Shown here one piece after another: positions 13,443 through 14,207 of a stretch of 14,207 nt of DNA. Source of the stretch: an uncultured Collinsella sp. (lineage in GTDB: Bacteria > Actinomycetota > Coriobacteriia > Coriobacteriales > Coriobacteriaceae); contig CATYJC010000043.1 of assembly GCA_958407555.1 (NCBI GenBank), forward strand, positions 1 to 14,207, given 5' to 3'. Both the position numbers and the translations under genes were made by a program. Position 1 is the first letter of the stretch, and the number at the start of each line of letters is the position of its first letter. Below the pieces are notes generated by a model that was not told the origin of the DNA, searched no databases, and saw only the letters and a list, made by a program, of their open reading frames with translations.

Positions 13443-13478
13443 AAAACAAGCGCGGGACCCGGCCAGCGGATCCCGCGC
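13443..13478 (-). terminator. Strong hairpin between nanE and rapZ
   Basis: GCGCGGGA-type arms at 13450-13460 and 13468-13478 form an 11-bp, nearly all G-C stem with a 7-base loop; one pair is G-U in minus-strand RNA. The tail is TTGTTTT and is immediately followed by AGGAGG, the rapZ ribosome binding site. It fits a terminator for nanE, or an attenuator/leader structure if transcription continues into rapZ. Confidence 0.8.
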
Positions 13479-13496
13479 GATCAATTGCCTTTATTG

Positions 13497-13502
13497 AGTA
13501 TA
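13497..13502 (-). promoter_or_regulatory. Possible -10 box for rapZ-whiA
   Basis: TATACT on the minus strand matches the -10 consensus at five of six positions, 27 bases after the nanE stop. No -35 box is recognisable at 16-19 bases. If used, transcription would start near 13490, and the strong hairpin at 13450-13478 would be in the rapZ leader. Confidence 0.3.
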
Positions 13503-13529
13503 CCGCCCCAAGCGGATACGAGGCCTGTC

Positions 13530-14207
13530 TTACGCCTCAAGCGCAGCCTTGAACCAACTTGTAATACTCGTGGGGTGCGTGATGGCGGTGCCGACGACAA
13601 CGGCCCAGGCGCCCGCATCAATCGCGGCGCGGGCCTCCTCGGGCGTATGCACGCGGCCCTCGCAGATGATGGGAAGACCGGGGAATTCCTCGGTCGCCTG
13701 ACGCAGGAGCGGCAGGTCGGGGCCATCGGCCATGGTGCAATCGATGGCGGCGACACCGTGAGAAAGCGTGGTTGATACCAGGTCGAAGCCCATATCAACC
13801 GCACGGCGAATATCCTCGATGGTGGCACAGTCGGCCATCAGGAGCACGCCCTCCTCGTGCAGCGGACGGAAGGTGTCCTCGACGGTCTTGCCATCGGGAC
13901 GCGGGCGATCGGTGGCGTCAATCGCCACGATATCGGCACCCGCAGCAACGCAGGCGCGAGCGTGACGCAGCGTCGGCGTGATGTAGACGCCCTCGTGACC
14001 ATCCTTCCACAAGCCGATGACGGGGACCTCGCAGCGGCCCTTAATGGCGGCGATGTCGGCAAGACCCTGGCAGCGAATGGCGGCGGCGCCGCCGAGCTCG
14101 CAAGCGCGAGACATTTGAGCCATGGTCTCGGGCGTGCGAAGCGGCTCGCCCATATACGCCTGAACGCTCACGACGAGCTTGCCCTTCAGGGATTGAATCA
14201 AAGGATC
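13530..14207 (-). CDS. nanE: N-acetylmannosamine-6-phosphate 2-epimerase (start at window edge)
   Basis: TIM-barrel enzyme converting ManNAc-6-P to GlcNAc-6-P in sialic acid and ManNAc breakdown. The visible frame has VVSVQA with Gln14 (numbered from the TTG at 14201), AAIRCQG with Arg43, VIGLWKDG with Lys66 at the known catalytic Lys position, VYITPT, AIDATDRPRP, MADCAT, STTLSHG, CEGRVHTPEEA with Glu181 at the catalytic Glu position, and VVVGTAITHP. The only in-window start is the TTG at 14201, whose ribosome binding site cannot be checked. The frame stays open to the window edge, so the true start may lie a few codons outside. A strong hairpin follows the stop after about 50 bases. Other nan genes, if present, lie beyond 14207. 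Confidence 0.92.
   Translation of the reverse strand, partial: DPLIQSLKGKLVVSVQAYMGEPLRTPETMAQMSRACELGGAAAIRCQGLADIAAIKGRCEVPVIGLWKDGHEGVYITPTLRHARACVAAGADIVAIDATDRPRPDGKTVEDTFRPLHEEGVLLMADCATIEDIRRAVDMGFDLVSTTLSHGVAAIDCTMADGPDLPLLRQATEEFPGLPIICEGRVHTPEEARAAIDAGAWAVVVGTAITHPTSITSWFKAALEA

Noticed and set aside
12226..13497. 423-codon plus-strand open frame over whiA/rapZ
   Set aside because: In register with rapZ and without recognisable domains.
1..14207. Mobile element, CRISPR, toxin-antitoxin or defence system
   Set aside because: No transposase, integrase, long terminal repeats, spaced repeats, small toxin pair or defence domain is seen. Genes are co-directional, core and uniform in codon use.

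Overview
The window looks like a GC-rich, high-GC Gram-positive chromosome, most likely a gut Coriobacteriia of the Collinsella type. Three things support this: the actinobacterial-style order rapZ, whiA, gap, pgk, tpi, secG; a P-loop Arg in RapZ; and strong AGGAGG-type ribosome binding sites. The genus is an impression from protein sequence, not a database result. All 13 genes lie on the minus strand, so transcription runs from high to low coordinates. No tRNA, rRNA, CRISPR array, insertion sequence, phage gene or toxin gene was seen. The content is mainly core metabolism and transport, and I found no clearly new multi-gene system. The points of interest are in gene order and in the intergenic regulatory DNA.

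Reading in the direction of transcription: (1) 14207-13530, the 3' part of nanE (ManNAc-6-P 2-epimerase), closed by a strong hairpin at 13443-13478 that ends directly against the rapZ ribosome binding site. (2) 13431-11575, rapZ and whiA, separated by six bases; the yvcK gene that usually lies between them is missing. (3) 11381-6696, a lower-glycolysis cluster gapA, pgk, tpiA, gpmI. An AT-rich region with repeated GTTAAA motifs and a promoter candidate precedes gapA. A strong hairpin separates gapA from pgk, pgk and tpiA overlap by 8 bases, and a canonical terminator follows gpmI. (4) 6537-6283, secG as its own small unit with a terminator. (5) 5989-46, a complete oligopeptide ABC importer in the order oppA, oppB, oppC, oppD, oppF. 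A hairpin lies between oppA and oppB, and oppB to oppF are tightly packed (0-14 bases apart).

Together the four glycolytic enzymes convert dihydroxyacetone phosphate and glyceraldehyde-3-P to 2-phosphoglycerate, giving NADH at GapA and ATP at Pgk. Enolase and pyruvate kinase are not in the window. The Opp system imports peptides: a lipoprotein binding subunit, two permeases and two ATPases. NanE feeds sialic-acid-derived ManNAc-6-P into GlcNAc-6-P. It sits beside RapZ, a protein that in enterobacteria controls amino-sugar synthesis. Repeated hairpins inside transcription units (nanE/rapZ, gapA/pgk, oppA/oppB) suggest that differential expression of first and later genes is a theme here.
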